Assembly (NCBI GenBank): GCA_009908385.1
Contig: JAAAPE010000087.1
Coordinates: forward strand, 1 to 61,046
Direction: 5' to 3'
Origin: Gammaproteobacteria bacterium
GTDB taxonomy: Bacteria; Pseudomonadota; Gammaproteobacteria; Xanthomonadales; Wenzhouxiangellaceae
Length of the DNA: 61,046 nt
The translations under genes were made by a program, and so were the position numbers. Below are positions 16,476 through 25,838 of the stretch, one piece after another (position 1 is the first letter of the stretch; every line of letters starts with the position of its first letter). The notes under the pieces were generated by a model that had not been told where the DNA came from, did no database searches, and worked only from the letters and a program-made list of their open reading frames with translations.

Positions 16476-18863
16476 ATGGCCGACCGAGACACGTTCTTCC
16501 AGCAGTTGCTGACCCGCCGGGTTCCGCAGATTCTCGGTCTCTACATCGCCGCTGCCTGGCTGACCGTCGAGATGGGTCAGTGGATTACCGGCCTGCTCGA
16601 CTGGCCCGACCAGCTGCTCGTGTACGTCTTCGTGCTGCTGGCGACCATGCTGCCCAGTGTCGTCATGCTGGCCTGGAATCACGGCGCGCCCGGGCGCGAC
16701 CGCTGGCCGCGCGCGGAGAAGATCGCCGTACCGCTGAACGCCTTGCTCGCCATCGGCGCGGTGGCGGCGGTCGTGGTCTCCGTCCCCCCGACCGAACCCG
16801 GAGAGACGACCGTTTACGCCGGCTCGGCGGTGGCCGAGCGCACCCTGATCGACGAAACCGGCACCGAGCAGGTCTTCACCGTGGCCCGGGAAGGGTTCCA
16901 CAAGCGTGTGGCCGCGTTCTTCTGGACCCCCGCGGAATCCGCCGGGCTGCCCGAGGGCCACTGGCACGGCTACGCCATCGCATGGCTTCTGTCGGTCGAT
17001 CTCGGTCGCGATCCGCTACTGACGGTATTCACGCCCTATAGCCGCAACCTGATTGAAGACCTTCGTGCGGCGGGTTTCGAGCGCGCAGTCGGTGAGCCGC
17101 TCTCGCTCGATCTGAGGCTGGCGGGCGACAACGACGCAGAGTTCCTGATCCGCGGCCGTTACGAGACGCTCGACGATGGCATGGCGCTGACCGCCTCGGT
17201 CGTGGATGTCGACAGCGGGCAGGTGGTGTCCGAGCACCGGGTCGAGGCAGGCTCGCTGGTCGCCGCCGTCGACGGGCTTGCCGAGCAGCTCGCCCCCGAC
17301 CTGTACGGCGATGTCGAGCCCGACCCGGACGCCTTCGTCGATATCCGGCTCGAGGAGGCGGCGACCGGTTCGACCGAAGCGCTCGAGGCCCTCGTGCTGG
17401 GTCTCAACGCCTTGCAATTCGGGCGCGACATGGGCGCCGCCGTGGATGCATTGCAGCGCGCCGTGCAGATCGACCCGGAATTCGCGCTCGCATACTCCTT
17501 GATGTCGAATTTCCATCGATCCCGGGGTGATATGCAGGCATCGGCCGCCGCCATCCAGCAGGCGCTCGCCCTCGACTACAAGCTCGACTCCCAGACGATC
17601 TTCGGACTCAAGGCCAACCGTTACGCCGTGATGGGTGATTACGACAAGGCGGTGCGGGTGCTGGAGATGTGGACCGAGGTCCACCCGGGAAGCTTCCACG
17701 CGCACATCACCCTGGCGCGCAACATGATCATGATGGGCCGCGTGGACGACGCGCGCGACGCGCTGGACGCCGCCGCCGAACTCGATCCCGACAACGCCGA
17801 GATCGATCGACTGCTCTTCAACGTCGAGAAGCTGTCGGGGGACCTGGACGAAGCCGCCGAGCGGCTGCGGGCCTATATCCAGAGCGAACCGCAGGACGCC
17901 CAGGCGCGCATCGACCTCGGTAACCTGCATCTCCTGCGCGGCGAGTTCGAGCGCGCCCGCGAGGTGCTCGAAGCGGCCGAGCTGATCGCCGCCGACCCGT
18001 TCGAGGCCGAACTGGCGCTGATGGTCGTGGACGCTCGTGCCGGACGGCTCGAGGAAGCGCTCGCGGCGATGGATTCGGCCATGCAGCGATATGATCGGCC
18101 GGACAAGCTCGGCCAACTGATCATGAGCCGGTATCGCGCGCTCTCGATGGCCGGGCGGTTCCGGGACATCATCGACATGGTCGAGGGCAATCGCGAAGCC
18201 CTGCGGAGTGCCTACCCGCCCGCGAACTACTGGCTGGTCGTGGCCGAAACGCTGTCCCAGGCGCATGCCCACCTCGGCGAGGTCGATGCCGCGCTGGCGT
18301 TTCTCGACGAGGCAATCGAGGCGATCGGCGACCCCATGGGTCGCTACCTCTCGATCAATCGAGTGCTCGTTCTGCACCGCACGGGCGACAATGTTGGCGC
18401 GATGGAGCGAGATCTCGAGCGCTTCCGGTTCTTCGAAGAGAACTTCTCTTTCTCGGGTACCGAGGCCTATGTGCATCTCGGTGCCGCGCTGGTCGCCGAC
18501 CAGCGCGGAGAAACGGCCGAGGCAGTCGATCGCATGCGGTTGGCGGTCGAGGCCATTCAGGCGTCCTCGATCGCACTCGATCTGTTCGTGCTCGATTACT
18601 TCGACTACTTGCTCGGGGCGGTCCTGCGCGCCGACGGCCGGCTGGCCGAAGCCCGGACGGTGCTCGAACCCCTGCTCGAGCGCCACCCTGCCTACGGTCC
18701 CGCGCGCCTCGAACTGGCGCGGGTCGAGCTCGCGGAAGGCGGGAACGAGGCAGCTCGCGGCCATCTCGAGCAGCTCATGGATCAGTGGCGGGATGCCGAC
18801 GAGTCGTACATCAACTACCGGAACGCAAGCCAGCTGCTGCAAGAACTGAACGAAGGACAGTGA
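16476..18863 (+). CDS. Membrane-anchored TPR protein
   Basis: 795 residues from ATG 16476. The N-terminus has three hydrophobic segments within ~110 residues (VPQILGLYIAAAWLTVEM, LLVYVFVLLATMLPSVVML, LNALLAIGAVAAVVVSV), resembling the membrane module common before TPR domains in proteobacterial signalling proteins (the LAWNHG turn is typical). A soluble alpha/beta region (about 120-300) follows, then at least ten TPR-like helical pairs to the C-terminus. No enzymatic motif is seen. Probably a scaffold on the periplasmic face; the partner is unknown. Family assignment good, function unknown. Confidence 0.85.
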   Translation: MADRDTFFQQLLTRRVPQILGLYIAAAWLTVEMGQWITGLLDWPDQLLVYVFVLLATMLPSVVMLAWNHGAPGRDRWPRAEKIAVPLNALLAIGAVAAVVVSVPPTEPGETTVYAGSAVAERTLIDETGTEQVFTVAREGFHKRVAAFFWTPAESAGLPEGHWHGYAIAWLLSVDLGRDPLLTVFTPYSRNLIEDLRAAGFERAVGEPLSLDLRLAGDNDAEFLIRGRYETLDDGMALTASVVDVDSGQVVSEHRVEAGSLVAAVDGLAEQLAPDLYGDVEPDPDAFVDIRLEEAATGSTEALEALVLGLNALQFGRDMGAAVDALQRAVQIDPEFALAYSLMSNFHRSRGDMQASAAAIQQALALDYKLDSQTIFGLKANRYAVMGDYDKAVRVLEMWTEVHPGSFHAHITLARNMIMMGRVDDARDALDAAAELDPDNAEIDRLLFNVEKLSGDLDEAAERLRAYIQSEPQDAQARIDLGNLHLLRGEFERAREVLEAAELIAADPFEAELALMVVDARAGRLEEALAAMDSAMQRYDRPDKLGQLIMSRYRALSMAGRFRDIIDMVEGNREALRSAYPPANYWLVVAETLSQAHAHLGEVDAALAFLDEAIEAIGDPMGRYLSINRVLVLHRTGDNVGAMERDLERFRFFEENFSFSGTEAYVHLGAALVADQRGETAEAVDRMRLAVEAIQASSIALDLFVLDYFDYLLGAVLRADGRLAEARTVLEPLLERHPAYGPARLELARVELAEGGNEAARGHLEQLMDQWRDADESYINYRNASQLLQELNEGQ

Positions 18864-18889
18864 GTTCCCGAGGTCGCGCCGTTCGCCGC

Positions 18890-18917
18890 TTGCGGCCGAA
18901 AGCCGAAGCGGTATAGT
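18890..18917 (+). promoter_or_regulatory. Candidate sigma-70 promoter for the five-haem cytochrome gene
   Basis: TTGCGG (18890-18895) and TATAGT (18912-18917) are separated by 16 bases. Transcription would start about 29 bases before ATG 18953. It lies in the short gap after the TPR gene. Confidence 0.5.
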
Positions 18918-18952
18918 GACCGGCGATATTCGTTGAAGAAGCCGGCTACAAG

Positions 18953-20689
18953 ATGAACTCCAGCACGATCGGCGACCCCCGCCCTCGATGCCCCCGGTGC
19001 TCGCGGGGTGTCGGCCGTTTGCTACTGGCGCTGCTCTTCGTTCTCGGCCCGGCGCCGTGCATTCTCGCGCAGGACATCACGGGCACGGTGCTCGACGCCG
19101 AGACCGGACAACCCGTCCCGGGTGCCCGCGTCCGCCAGCAGGCCCGGCCCGATCTCGAGTTCGACACCACCAACCTTTTCGGCCGCTTCGTGCTGCCGGT
19201 TCCCGCCGGCGCGACCGGGGTGCCGGTTGCCGCCGCCCGGGTCTACGATGCCGAGTTGTCGGTCAACTACGAAACCGAGGTGGTCTTCGCCGACGAGGGA
19301 GACGACATCGTGATCGAGCTCAGGCGGATCCCGGAGGCGGATAACACCGCCTACCTGCCGATCGCCGGCGCACCGCCGGACGGCTGCGGCCTGTGCCACA
19401 CCGAGCAGTACGCCCAGTGGCAGGAAAGCAATCATTCGCGCGCGGCGGTGAACGTGCGCTTGCGCGACCTGTACTCGGGCGACGGCACCGGGGACGGCAG
19501 CGGGCCCGAAGGCGACGGCTACGTGTTCACCGAGCTGCACGATCCGGAAGACACGGGCTTCTGCGCCACCTGCCATTCACCCAACGAGAACCCGGCCGAT
19601 CCCGGCAGCGTCAAGTACAGCGAAGTGTCCAGCGCGGCCGGGCTCGAGGGCGTGACCTGCACCAGCTGCCACCAGCTGCACACGGTCAACGAGAACGTCG
19701 ATGCCATCCACCTGCTCGGCAACGCGGAATTCCGCTTTCCGCTGGCGATCGAGGGCAGCGATGCGGTGACGCACCAGCACGTCTGGGGGCCGCTCGACGA
19801 TGTCGGCTTCAGCCAGATGCGCGCCGCCTACCAGCCGCTGTTTTCGAGTTCCCGCCTGTGCGCCAGTTGTCACGAGTACGTCAACCCCGACACCGGCGCG
19901 CCGGGGCAGGAGACCTTCAGCGAATGGCAGGGATCGCCCGCCGCGGCCGCCGGGCAGCAATGCCAGGACTGCCATATGCCGGAAGCGGATTCCCCCGGAC
20001 CGATCGCGGCCATCGGGGCGGCGCCGGTCCGGCCGCCCGAGCAGCGCCATCACCACGGTTTTCCGGGCGTGTACTCGGGCATGCTGCCCGACCCGATCGA
20101 CATTGACGTCGAGGTCCGGCCTTTCGCGGAGCGCCTCGAGATCCGGACCAGTGTCCTCAACCGCGTCACCGGTCACGACTGGCCGACCGGTGTGGCGTTT
20201 CGCAATGCCATGCTGGTGGTGGAGGTCTGGGTCGAGGGCCAGCCGCTGGTGCAGCTGTCCGGCGACCAGGTGCCCGACTGGGGCAGCGACGATGAGCCGG
20301 GCACGCAGCCGGGCGATTTCGGCGGCCTGGCGGGCCGCGGCTATGCCAAGGTGCTCGAGGGCCGCATCAACGGCGAGGGCCCCGTCGTCAGCCCGGTGAA
20401 TTTCTTCGACGCCGAATCGCTGCTGGCCAAGACGACAATCCCGCCGGGGCAGACGGATCAGGGCCGTTTCGTTTTCGAGCTTCCCATGGGCACGCTGCCC
20501 GGCGACGAGATCGAGGTGCGCGCGCGCGTCGTCTATCGGCGCCTGTGGCGCGCCGTCGCGGTGACCAAGGGCTGGACCGAAATCGAGCTCGACGAACCCT
20601 GGGAGCGCGTGGTCGAGGACCTCACGCTGACCCGGACGCTGACCGAGGCCGACCTCGACCGTATCTTCTTCAGCGATTTCGCGTTCTGA
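18953..20689 (+). CDS. Exported five-haem c-type cytochrome with N-terminal carboxypeptidase-regulatory-like domain
   Basis: 578 residues. Signal peptide (hydrophobic core LLLALLFVLGPAPCILA, cleavage near Gln40), then a beta-sandwich (41-125, DITGTVLDAETGQPVPGARV). Five haem attachment motifs follow: CGLCH 145-149, CATCH 204-208, CTSCH 236-240, CASCH 303-307 and CQDCH 337-341, with spacing like the cytochrome c554/multihaem family. HHHGF near 365 could give distal ligands. Residues 370-560 are a beta-rich domain also seen in the cytochrome at 25838. Located in the periplasm or outside the cell, acting in electron transfer or as an oxidoreductase of unknown substrate. The C-terminus DLDRIFFSDFAF resembles two other exported proteins here. 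Confidence 0.9.
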   Translation: MNSSTIGDPRPRCPRCSRGVGRLLLALLFVLGPAPCILAQDITGTVLDAETGQPVPGARVRQQARPDLEFDTTNLFGRFVLPVPAGATGVPVAAARVYDAELSVNYETEVVFADEGDDIVIELRRIPEADNTAYLPIAGAPPDGCGLCHTEQYAQWQESNHSRAAVNVRLRDLYSGDGTGDGSGPEGDGYVFTELHDPEDTGFCATCHSPNENPADPGSVKYSEVSSAAGLEGVTCTSCHQLHTVNENVDAIHLLGNAEFRFPLAIEGSDAVTHQHVWGPLDDVGFSQMRAAYQPLFSSSRLCASCHEYVNPDTGAPGQETFSEWQGSPAAAAGQQCQDCHMPEADSPGPIAAIGAAPVRPPEQRHHHGFPGVYSGMLPDPIDIDVEVRPFAERLEIRTSVLNRVTGHDWPTGVAFRNAMLVVEVWVEGQPLVQLSGDQVPDWGSDDEPGTQPGDFGGLAGRGYAKVLEGRINGEGPVVSPVNFFDAESLLAKTTIPPGQTDQGRFVFELPMGTLPGDEIEVRARVVYRRLWRAVAVTKGWTEIELDEPWERVVEDLTLTRTLTEADLDRIFFSDFAF

Positions 20690-20694
20690 CGATC

Positions 20695-21261
20695 ATGGCC
20701 GACCTGCGTCCCCGTCGCCCCTGGCACCAGCATTTCGAAACCGTCGGTTCGATCACGGCCATCGTCGTGGGCGTCGCCGCGCTGTTCGTCAGCTTTGATC
20801 AGAGCCGGGTGATGCGCGAGGAGATCCGCGCCTCGATCTGGCCGGCGCTGCAGGTCGACGGTTTTGCCTCGCTCGAGGACGAAGTCCTGGCCATCGGGCT
20901 CAACGTCGAGAATGCCGGCGTGGGGCCGGCGCTGATCCAGCGCGTGACGATCCGGCACGAAGGAACGCTGGTCAACGACCTCGATGAACTGCTGGCCCTG
21001 ATGCCGCCGGATGCCGACGTGTCGCGAATGACTCTGACTGGCCGGGTGCTGGCCGCGGGTGCCTCCGCACGAGCCTTCGAACTGCGCTACCCGGCGCAGG
21101 AAACCGATGATGCGCTCGATGTCCTCGGCGGGCTCCTGGCCGGCTGGTCGACGGAGGTCTGCTACTGCTCGACCCTCGATCAGTGCTGGGTGGCCGGCAG
21201 CGATCGCTCGTCACCGTCGATGGTGGAACGCTGCGACGATCAGCCTGCCGGTTCGTTCTGA
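20695..21261 (+). CDS. Single-pass membrane protein of unknown function
   Basis: 188 residues starting five bases after the cytochrome stop, so it is almost certainly co-transcribed. One transmembrane segment (ITAIVVGVAALFVSF, about 19-35), then a soluble beta-rich domain (IWPALQVDGF.., LNVENAGVGPALIQRVTI) resembling generic membrane-proximal domains for which I know no function. The C-terminal CYCSTLDQCW and ERCDD cysteines could form disulphides. No strong ribosome site. It may assist or anchor the neighbouring cytochrome; that is a guess. Confidence 0.75.
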   Translation: MADLRPRRPWHQHFETVGSITAIVVGVAALFVSFDQSRVMREEIRASIWPALQVDGFASLEDEVLAIGLNVENAGVGPALIQRVTIRHEGTLVNDLDELLALMPPDADVSRMTLTGRVLAAGASARAFELRYPAQETDDALDVLGGLLAGWSTEVCYCSTLDQCWVAGSDRSSPSMVERCDDQPAGSF

Positions 21262-21416
21262 GCGCGCCGCGCCCGGCGCTTCATGCGCCTGGCTTCACCG
21301 CCGCAGCGCTTCGAACAGTAGCGCACCTCGTCCCAGCAGTCGCGCCACTTGCGGCGCCAGGCGAAGGGGCGCCGGCAGACGGGGCAGGTCTTGGTCGGCA
21401 GCTCGGACTTTTTCAC
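21240..21416 (-). CDS. DUF2256 small zinc-ribbon-like protein
   Basis: 58 residues from GTG 21416 (KKSELPTKTCPVC...). Matches the DUF2256 pattern: KTCPVCRRPFAWRRKW, CWDEVRYCSKRC, with two CxxC/CxxxC pairs likely binding one zinc ion. Family members normally start with [MV]KKS, so the GTG is preferred over ATG 21479, which would add 21 residues. Its 3' end overlaps the convergent membrane-protein gene by 22 bases. Function unknown. Confidence 0.82.
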   Translation of the reverse strand: MKKSELPTKTCPVCRRPFAWRRKWRDCWDEVRYCSKRCGGEARRMKRRARRAQNEPAG

Positions 21417-21541
21417 GGGCCCGAGCAGACCACGCGCAGGGTCAGCCTTGCGTGAAATCGTGCAGGCCCGCTGCGGCACGGTGCATCGACCGGTGCCGGC
21501 CGACCCGGTGATATCCTTGGCGCTCCGTCCCCGCCAGCGGA

Positions 21542-22528
21542 ATGCCGACCTTGTATTACGCCGCCGCCTGCCAGACCAATTTTCCCGCGCCCGCCCACCG
21601 CGACGAGATCGGCGAGCGCGTGCGCCGCATGGGCCAGATCGTCGACCAGACCGTGATCGGCTACGAGCCGTTCTTCGACGTGCGCCTGCTGGTCTTCCCC
21701 GAGTTCGCGCACGCCGTACCGGTGCACGACGACCCGAAGAAGCTGCTCGAGACCGTGGCGGTGGAGCTGCCCAACGAGCACACCATCTTCTACGAGAACC
21801 TGGCGCGCAAGCACGGCTGCTACATCCAGACCGGCACCTTCCTCGAGCGCGACGACGACTGGCCGGGGGTGGTGTTCAACAGCACCCTCCTGATCGGGCC
21901 CGACGGCATCCTGTCGAAGTACCGCAAGGTCAACACCTGGATCCCCTGGGAAGTGCACGCCAGTCCGCACGACCTGCCGGGCTACGCGGACGATCCCTTC
22001 CCGGTCGTCGACACCGAGATCGGCCGGCTGGGCGTGGCGATCTGCTACGACTGGCTGTTTCCCGAAACGATCCGCGAGATCGCCTTCCGCGGCGCGGAGG
22101 TGCTGTTGCGTGTCTCGGCCTACATGGACCCCTGGGGCACGCAGCAACCGACCGACTGGTGGACCCTGGTCAACCGCACCCGCGCGCTCGAGAACACCGC
22201 CTACGTGGTCGCCGCCAACCAGGGCGCGGAGATGCATCACTACCCGCCGTTTTCCTGGCCCGGCGGCTCCATGGCCGTCGACTACGACGGGCGCATCCTG
22301 GCACAGGCCGATCCCGGTCCGGGCGAGAAGGTCGTGGTCGCCCCGATCGACATCGAGACCCTGCGCGCCGAGCGCGCCCGGCGGCGCGGCCACGACACCC
22401 GGGCCCATTTCCGCGCCGAAATCCATGACTACGCGCGCCTGAAGCGACTCGAACCCGCCGGCGCCGACGGCCTCGGCATCGAACAGACCAACCGCCGGAT
22501 CGCGGCGGCCAAGAAACGCCTGCCCTGA
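21542..22528 (+). CDS. Nitrilase-superfamily carbon-nitrogen hydrolase
   Basis: 328 residues. The Glu-Lys-Cys triad is present: Glu in LVFPEFAH, Lys in SKYRKVN, Cys in VAICYDWLFPE. The C-terminal half keeps ENTAYVVAANQG and PGGSMAVDYDGRIL, as in aliphatic amidases and N-carbamoyl amidases. It hydrolyses a nitrile or amide to acid plus ammonia; the exact substrate is not readable. Cytosolic, no signal peptide. Only 13 bases separate it from the following lipoprotein gene, so it may head that operon. Confidence 0.9.
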   Translation: MPTLYYAAACQTNFPAPAHRDEIGERVRRMGQIVDQTVIGYEPFFDVRLLVFPEFAHAVPVHDDPKKLLETVAVELPNEHTIFYENLARKHGCYIQTGTFLERDDDWPGVVFNSTLLIGPDGILSKYRKVNTWIPWEVHASPHDLPGYADDPFPVVDTEIGRLGVAICYDWLFPETIREIAFRGAEVLLRVSAYMDPWGTQQPTDWWTLVNRTRALENTAYVVAANQGAEMHHYPPFSWPGGSMAVDYDGRILAQADPGPGEKVVVAPIDIETLRAERARRRGHDTRAHFRAEIHDYARLKRLEPAGADGLGIEQTNRRIAAAKKRLP

Positions 22529-22541
22529 CAGAACCAACGCC

Positions 22542-25500
22542 ATGACACGAATCGCGATTCTCCTGCCCCTCGCCCTCCTGCTGGCCCTGGCCGTCGGCGG
22601 CTGCCAGTCCCGGGATGCGTCGCTGCCGCCCGAAGCCATCGAGCGCAACAATCACGGCGTCGGCCTGATGGGCCAGTACAAGAACGAGGAGGCCCGGCAG
22701 GTCTTTGCCGCGCTGAGCGAAGCGCATCCCGACTGGCTGGCGGTGCGCGTCAACGAGGCCATCGCCACGCTCAATCGCCAGCGCGAAGGCGACGAGCGGC
22801 GGGCCCTGGCGATGGTCGAGGACATCCTGGAAGTCGATCCCGCCAACGTCCGGGCGCGCTACGTGGCCGGCCTGATGCGCTACTACCTCGGCGAGAGCGA
22901 GGCCGCGCTGGCGCATTTCGAGCAGGTACTGGACGCCGCGCCGGGCGAGGCCCACGTCGCCTATTTCACCGCCCAGACGCTGGCCCAGCTCGGCCGCGAC
23001 GAGGACGCCCTGTCGCTCTACGAGCGGGCGATCGAGCTCGACCCCTACCTGCGAAGCGCCTACTACGGGGCGGCCCTGGTGCTCAGGCAGACAGGCGAGC
23101 GTAACGAGGCCCGCGAAATGCTGGCGGCCTACCAGCGCTTCGCCGACAATCCGCGCGCCCATCTGGCCGAGTTCCGCTATACCCGGATGGGCCCGCTGGC
23201 CGAGGCGCAGGCCGTGTCCGGCGACGCGGCGCCGGCGTCGGAGTTCGAGCCCGGCGGTCCGGTGCTGCAGGCGGCCCGCGACCTGGCCGGCCTGCCCGTC
23301 GGTGCCGGCCCGTCATCCCTGACCACCGCCGACATCGACGGCGACGGGCGGCAGGACCTGTTCCTCGCCGATCCCGGCGGCACGCTCGTCTTCTTGCAGC
23401 AGGACGACGGCTTCGCCGCCCGGCCGGACCATCCGCTGTCCGGGATCGAGGACGTCGTGGCCGCCGCCTGGGGCGATATCGACAACGACGGCGTGCTCGA
23501 TGTCTACCTCTGCCGCCGCGGCGCGAACCGCCTGCTGTCGGCCGGCGCGAACTGGCAGCCGGCGCCGGGAGCGGACGACGTGGCCGACGCCGGAGACTGC
23601 GCGGACGTCGGGATGTTCGATGCCGACCACGACGGCGACCTCGACCTGTTCGTGGTCAACGCCGACGCGCCCAACGAGCTTTACAGCAACAACCTCGACG
23701 GCAGCTGGCGCCGGCTGAGCGAGACGTCCGAAGCGAACCTGGCCGGGCACGGCCGCGGCCGGATGGTCCTGGCCGCCGACCTCGACGCCGACCGCGACGG
23801 CGACATCGTGGTGCTGCACGACGGCGGGCCGCAGCAGGTCCTGGTCAACGACCGCCTGTGGCGCTACCGGGAGCCGGCAGGATTCGAAGCGTTCCGCGGC
23901 GCGGCACCTCTCGCCGTCACGGCGGCGGATTTCCAAGCCACGGGCCGTCCGGCCCTGGTCACCATCGACGCATCGGGCAGGCTCGCGAGCTGGCGGCCGG
24001 ATGCCGGGGGCGGCTGGCGATCGAGCGAGCTCGGCGTCGTCGAACTGGAGCGGCCGGAATCGGTCGCCCTGGCGGCCGTCGATCTCAGCGGCAACGGCCG
24101 GCCGGAGATTCTCGTCCACCACGCCGGCGGCTTCGAGGTCCTGGCTTACCGGGACGGTGCCGCCGGCCTGGAATCCCTGGCCTCGGGCGAGGGCGAACTG
24201 CTTGCCCTCGCGCCGGTGCTGGTCGATCCCGAGCGCGGTCCGTCGCTGATCGGGCTGGTCGAAGGCGACGACGGGCGGCGGCTGCGCGAGTGGCCGCCCG
24301 GTGACGGTCGCGGCCGCTTCGCCGCGCTGGCGCCGACCGGACGTTCCGAGCAGGCCGACGGCATGCGGTCGAACGCATCGGGCATCGGCACCGGCATCGC
24401 CGCCCGCGTCGGCAGCCGCTGGAGCCTGGCCGATACCTACGACCGGCACTCGGCGCCGGGCCAGAGCCTGCAGCCGGTGGCCATCGGGCTCGGCGGGGGC
24501 GAGCGCATCGACTTCGTCCGCCTCTCCTGGACCGACGGCGTGCTGCAGACCGAGCTGGCCCTGCCGGCCGGCGAGGTGCACCGCATCGCCGAGACCCAGC
24601 GCCAGCTCGCCAGCTGCCCGGTGCTTTTCGCCTACAACGGCGAGCGCTTCGAGTTCGTTTCCGACCTGCTCGGCGTGGCCGGCATCGGCTTCCTGCACGC
24701 GCCGGGTGAGTATTCCGAGCCGCGACCCTGGGAGTTCTTCCGCTTTCCCGCCGGCAGCATCGCGCCGCGCGACGGCCGCTACGCGATCAAGATCGGCGAG
24801 CCGATGGAGGAAGTCGCCTACCTCGACGCGGCGCGACTGCACGTCCACGACCTGCCGCCGGGCTGGTCGCTGGTGCTCGACGAACGCATGCACACCGGCG
24901 GCGGGCCGGCGCCGACGGGCGCGCCCGTGTTCTATCGCGACGACACCCTCGCCACGCCGGTGCGCGCGCACAACGAGCGCGGCGAACGGGTCGAGCGCGC
25001 CCTGCGCTCCGTCGATTCCCAAGCGGCGCCCGTGGGCGAACGCGACCGGCGCTTCCTGGGCCGCCTGGCCGGCGAGCACGTGCTGACGCTGGAGTTCGAC
25101 CGGGTCGTCAACCCGGCCGGCAGCCGGCCGGTCCTGATCGTCGACGGCTGGGTCGAGTACCCCTACTCGCAGACGGTGTTCGCCGCGTGGCAGGCCGGCG
25201 CCGACTATGCTGCGCCCACGCTGGAGGCGCGCGCGGGCGGCCGCTGGCAGACCGTGCACGAGCACTTCGGCTACCCGGCGGGCATGCCGCGCGAGATGTC
25301 GCTGCCGCTCGACGCCCTGCCGTCCGGCACCACGGCGCTGCGGCTGCGCACCAACCTCGAAATCTACTTCGACCGCATCGCCGTGGCGCTCGCCGAAGCG
25401 CCGCCCGACACCGCCCGCCTGCGCACGCTCGAGGTCGACCTGGCCCGCCTGGCCCGGTCGGGCTTCGCGCGCCGGGACACCCTGGCGCAGCGCCGGCCCT

Positions 25501-25838
25501 ACTACGACTACGCCGATCGATCGGCCTTCTGGGACACCAAGGCGCCGACCGGTTTCTACACCGCCTTCGGTGCGGTGGACCGGCTTGTCGCCGAGGCCGA
25601 CGAGGCCTTCGCCGTCATCGGCCCGGGCGAGGAAGTGCACTTCGAATTCCCCGCGCCGGCCGCCCCGCCCGAGGGTTTCCGTCGCGAGGTGGTGCTGGAG
25701 GTGCGCGGCTACGCCAAGGACATGGATCTCTACACCCGCGACGGCGAAACCGTGGGGCCGCTGCCGGGACAGTCGGCCTCGCAGGTGCGTGAAGCGCTGC
25801 ACGAGACTACACTGACGCGTTTCCGCGGAGGGTATTGA
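22542..25838 (+). CDS. TPR / FG-GAP / UnbV-type surface lipoprotein
   Basis: 1098 residues. Lipoprotein signal (LALAVGGC, Cys21). Residues 30-220 hold TPR repeats (for example AHVAYFTAQTLAQLGRDEDALSLYERAIELDP). Residues 255-600 are FG-GAP/VCBS repeats with calcium-type loops: DIDGDGRQDLF, DIDNDGVLDVY, DADHDGDLDLF, DLDADRDGDIV. Around 620-690 is an ASPIC/UnbV-like segment (GLGGGERIDFVRLSWTDG). The last 400 residues are a distinct beta-rich domain beginning at SCPVLFAYNGERFEFVSD. Anchored at the outer membrane, possibly facing outwards. Stop and next start overlap as TGATG (25836-25840). A calcium-stabilised propeller scaffold is likely; role unknown. Confidence 0.88.
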   Translation: MTRIAILLPLALLLALAVGGCQSRDASLPPEAIERNNHGVGLMGQYKNEEARQVFAALSEAHPDWLAVRVNEAIATLNRQREGDERRALAMVEDILEVDPANVRARYVAGLMRYYLGESEAALAHFEQVLDAAPGEAHVAYFTAQTLAQLGRDEDALSLYERAIELDPYLRSAYYGAALVLRQTGERNEAREMLAAYQRFADNPRAHLAEFRYTRMGPLAEAQAVSGDAAPASEFEPGGPVLQAARDLAGLPVGAGPSSLTTADIDGDGRQDLFLADPGGTLVFLQQDDGFAARPDHPLSGIEDVVAAAWGDIDNDGVLDVYLCRRGANRLLSAGANWQPAPGADDVADAGDCADVGMFDADHDGDLDLFVVNADAPNELYSNNLDGSWRRLSETSEANLAGHGRGRMVLAADLDADRDGDIVVLHDGGPQQVLVNDRLWRYREPAGFEAFRGAAPLAVTAADFQATGRPALVTIDASGRLASWRPDAGGGWRSSELGVVELERPESVALAAVDLSGNGRPEILVHHAGGFEVLAYRDGAAGLESLASGEGELLALAPVLVDPERGPSLIGLVEGDDGRRLREWPPGDGRGRFAALAPTGRSEQADGMRSNASGIGTGIAARVGSRWSLADTYDRHSAPGQSLQPVAIGLGGGERIDFVRLSWTDGVLQTELALPAGEVHRIAETQRQLASCPVLFAYNGERFEFVSDLLGVAGIGFLHAPGEYSEPRPWEFFRFPAGSIAPRDGRYAIKIGEPMEEVAYLDAARLHVHDLPPGWSLVLDERMHTGGGPAPTGAPVFYRDDTLATPVRAHNERGERVERALRSVDSQAAPVGERDRRFLGRLAGEHVLTLEFDRVVNPAGSRPVLIVDGWVEYPYSQTVFAAWQAGADYAAPTLEARAGGRWQTVHEHFGYPAGMPREMSLPLDALPSGTTALRLRTNLEIYFDRIAVALAEAPPDTARLRTLEVDLARLARSGFARRDTLAQRRPYYDYADRSAFWDTKAPTGFYTAFGAVDRLVAEADEAFAVIGPGEEVHFEFPAPAAPPEGFRREVVLEVRGYAKDMDLYTRDGETVGPLPGQSASQVREALHETTLTRFRGGY

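Noticed and set aside
15108-18863. One giant plus-strand protein spanning lpdA and the TPR gene
   Set aside because: The part before 16476 is an off-frame reading of lpdA, rich in Arg; the TPR gene has its own start and a TATAAT upstream.
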